Source: Gemmatimonadota bacterium (GTDB taxonomy: Bacteria > Gemmatimonadota > Gemmatimonadetes > Gemmatimonadales > Gemmatimonadaceae). From it: a stretch of 17,031 nt of DNA. Both the position numbers and the translations under genes were made by a program. Positions within the stretch are counted from its first letter, which is position 1, and each line of letters begins with the position of its first letter. The notes beneath the pieces were generated by a model that saw only the letters and a program-made list of their open reading frames with translations, did no database searches and was not told the origin of the DNA. The DNA lies in the NCBI GenBank assembly GCA_003222065.1, contig QHUV01000016.1, positions 1 through 17,031 of the forward strand, written 5' to 3'. Below are positions 15,733 through 17,031 of the stretch, one piece after another.

Positions 15733-15748
15733 GAGGGTCTCGGGTATT
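15733..15748 (+). promoter_or_regulatory. infC ribosome-binding site with AUU start codon
   Basis: GAGGG at 15733-15737 is followed by eight bases and then ATT at 15746-15748. The ATT is in frame with infC with no stop between. The next conventional start, GTG at 15767, has no Shine-Dalgarno sequence at usable spacing. AUU is the known, autoregulated start codon of infC in E. coli and many other bacteria. Confidence 0.7.
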
Positions 15749-16261
15749 CAGGACACTACGAAACGCGTGCGGGTCAACCGCATGATCCGCATCAGTCCCG
15801 TCCGCGTGATTGGGGCCGACGGAGCACAGCTCGGCATTCTCGAGGTCGATGCCGCGCTACGAATGGCGGAAGAGCAGGGCCTCGATCTGGTCGAAGTGGC
15901 AGCGACCGCGCGACCGCCGGTGGTCCGGATCATGGACTACGGCAAGTACAAGTTCGAGATGGCGAAGCAGGCTCGCGTCGCCAAGAAGAAACAGCACGTC
16001 ATCGAGCTCAAGGAAGTGAAGTTCCGCCCGGGCATCGACGATCATGACTTCGACACGAAGACGCGGCACGCCCGGCGATTCCTCGAGGAGAAGAACAAGG
16101 TCAAGGTGACGATGATGTTTCGCGGCCGGCAGGTCGCCCACCCGGAGCTCGGACAGGCCGTGCTCGATCGCGTCGCAAACCATCTCGCCGACATCGGCAA
16201 GATCGAGAGCGCCGGACGGCTGGAAGGGAAGTCAATGACGATGATTTTGGCGCCGAAATGA
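15746..16261 (+). CDS. infC: Translation initiation factor IF-3
   Basis: IF-3 binds the 30S subunit, keeps it apart from 50S and proofreads the initiator tRNA and start codon. With the AUU start the product is 171 residues, close to the usual 170-180. Seen: the N-domain [23 protein letters not shown], the interdomain helix [19 protein letters not shown], and the C-domain [19 protein letters not shown] and [15 protein letters not shown]. If only ATG/GTG/TTG is allowed, the start moves to GTG 15767 (164 residues), which leaves no ribosome-binding site. IF-3 normally discriminates against AUU, so this start would give negative autoregulation. It heads the infC-rpmI-rplT operon. Confidence 0.93.
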   Translation: MQDTTKRVRVNRMIRISPVRVIGADGAQLGILEVDAALRMAEEQGLDLVEVAATARPPVVRIMDYGKYKFEMAKQARVAKKKQHVIELKEVKFRPGIDDHDFDTKTRHARRFLEEKNKVKVTMMFRGRQVAHPELGQAVLDRVANHLADIGKIESAGRLEGKSMTMILAPK

Positions 16262-16271
16262 GGGCGTATCT

Positions 16272-16466
16272 ATGAAAATGAAAACACACAAGGGCGCGAA
16301 GAAGCGCTTCAAGATCACAGGCTCCGGCAAGATCAAGCGCATGCGCGCGTTCAAGAGCCACATCCTCACGAAGAAGGACGCGAAGCGAAAGCGCCGGCTC
16401 CGCCGCGGCGCCCTTGTCGCGACGAAGGGCGAGATCAAGCACGTCAAGCGGCTGCTTCAGGATTAA
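16272..16466 (+). CDS. rpmI: 50S ribosomal protein bL35
   Basis: This is a 64-residue, very basic protein with the bL35 pattern: [21 protein letters not shown] near the start and the [10 protein letters not shown] core. A GAGGG ribosome-binding site overlaps the infC stop, about seven bases before the ATG. The position between infC and rplT is the standard conserved order. Confidence 0.97.
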   Translation: MKMKTHKGAKKRFKITGSGKIKRMRAFKSHILTKKDAKRKRRLRRGALVATKGEIKHVKRLLQD

Positions 16467-16481
16467 GGGAGGAGACTAACG

Positions 16482-16832
16482 ATGCCTCGCGCCCGATCGA
16501 ACGTTCCGCGCCTGAAGCGGAAAAAACAAATCATGAAGGCCGCCCGCGGTGCATTTGGCGGACGGAGTAAGCTATGGAAGGCGGCGAAGGAGAACGTCGA
16601 GCGCGGTTGGAAGTACGCGTACCGCGACCGCAAGGCGAAGAAGCGTGAATTCCGGCGCCTGTGGATCACGCGCATCAACGCCGCCGCGCACCAGAACGAC
16701 ATGAACTACAACGTCTTCATGAGCGGTCTCAAAAAGGCCGGCATTGAGGTCGATCGTAAGATCCTCGCCGACCTCGCGGTCCACGATCCGGCAGCGTTTA
16801 CTGCGCTCGCCGAGAAAGCACGGTCCGCATAA
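16482..16832 (+). CDS. rplT: 50S ribosomal protein bL20
   Basis: This is a 116-residue protein with the bL20 N-terminal extension PRARSNVPRLKRKKQIMKAA and the core RDRKAKKREFRRLWITRINAA, the latter contacting 23S rRNA. Its length is typical. A GGGAGGAG ribosome-binding site precedes the ATG. In characterised bacteria L20 represses its own operon by binding the leader mRNA, which makes the structured infC leader here a candidate target. A strong hairpin follows the stop. Confidence 0.97.
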   Translation: MPRARSNVPRLKRKKQIMKAARGAFGGRSKLWKAAKENVERGWKYAYRDRKAKKREFRRLWITRINAAAHQNDMNYNVFMSGLKKAGIEVDRKILADLAVHDPAAFTALAEKARSA

Positions 16833-16850
16833 GCTCCTCTGATTGAAGGG

Positions 16851-16893
16851 AAACGGCGGCGGTGCGACCTTACGTGCACTGCCGCCGTTTCAT
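16851..16893 (+). terminator. Terminator-like hairpin after rplT
   Basis: AAACGGCGGCGGTGC (16851-16865) pairs with GCACTGCCGCCGTTT (16876-16890) over 15 base pairs with one G-U, around a ten-base loop. The stem ends in TTT and the run then breaks with CAT, so the T-tract is short. The symmetric A/T ends allow function in both directions. It most likely ends the infC operon, though attenuation of the next gene is possible. Confidence 0.7.
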
Positions 16894-16904
16894 ATCGAGC
16901 GCTG

Positions 16905-17031
16905 ATGATGATGACTTCCGTAATGCTTCCCGACAACCCGACTCTCGAGGAGTACACACGACTCCTGAACGCGCTCGGCGTGAGCGGCCAGCTCGACTTC
17001 TCGAACGCCAAAACGTCCGAAGAGTTGGAGG
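16905..17031 (+). CDS. Unidentified ORF, 3' end outside window
   Basis: A frame opens with three consecutive ATG codons (16905, 16908, 16911) and continues through VMLPDNPTLEEYTRLLNALG and on to the window edge, 42 codons seen. I do not recognise the family. It is not PheS, which often follows rplT, because the PheS N-terminus is helical and of different composition. No clear Shine-Dalgarno sequence is present. CATATC at 16891-16896 could serve as a -10 for a leaderless message. It could be a real gene start, but the visible part is too short to be sure. Confidence 0.5.
   Translation, partial: MMMTSVMLPDNPTLEEYTRLLNALGVSGQLDFSNAKTSEELE

Overview
This window is a high-GC bacterial chromosome segment, mostly housekeeping genes on the + strand in tightly packed runs with one-base or four-base start/stop overlaps and many GTG starts. 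Gene content and style suggest Gemmatimonadota or a close relative. That placement is inference, since no rRNA gene is present. No phage, IS element, CRISPR array or tRNA gene was found.

Layout. (1) 1-4778, DNA maintenance: 5'-truncated mutS2, dnaG, and a coiled-coil C4 zinc-ribbon protein. dnaG carries a 44-bp tandem duplication that shifts its frame. (2) 4817-8705: recJ, rsmD, coaD and pta, with a nested inverted repeat between rsmD and coaD. (3) 8702-11140: an overlapping partner-switch set made of a STAS antagonist, an RsbW-like anti-sigma ATPase and a GAF-SpoIIE phosphatase. (4) 11153-12033: an 18-bp minisatellite that can be read as a 27-codon repeat peptide whose TAA overlaps the ATG of rsmA. 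(5) 12109-12600: a minus-strand Rex remnant that keeps its NAD(H) domain but lacks its DNA-binding domain, next to a perfect Rex operator. (6) 12601-15512: an arginine-deiminase-like/DEDDh-exonuclease fusion lacking the deiminase nucleophile Cys, coupled to a metallo-beta-lactamase-fold hydrolase. (7) 15526-16893: the infC-rpmI-rplT operon with a promoter, an attenuator-like leader, a probable AUU start for infC and a terminator. (8) An unidentified ORF runs off the right end.

The most notable points are the deiminase-exonuclease fusion downstream of a Rex operator whose rex gene is headless, the repeat-peptide leader coupled to rsmA, the infC leader with mutually exclusive pairing and an AUU start, and the dnaG duplication. 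Three damaged or fused genes in 17 kb (dnaG, rex, the deiminase C-terminus) could be real evolution or assembly error. Read mapping would separate these.
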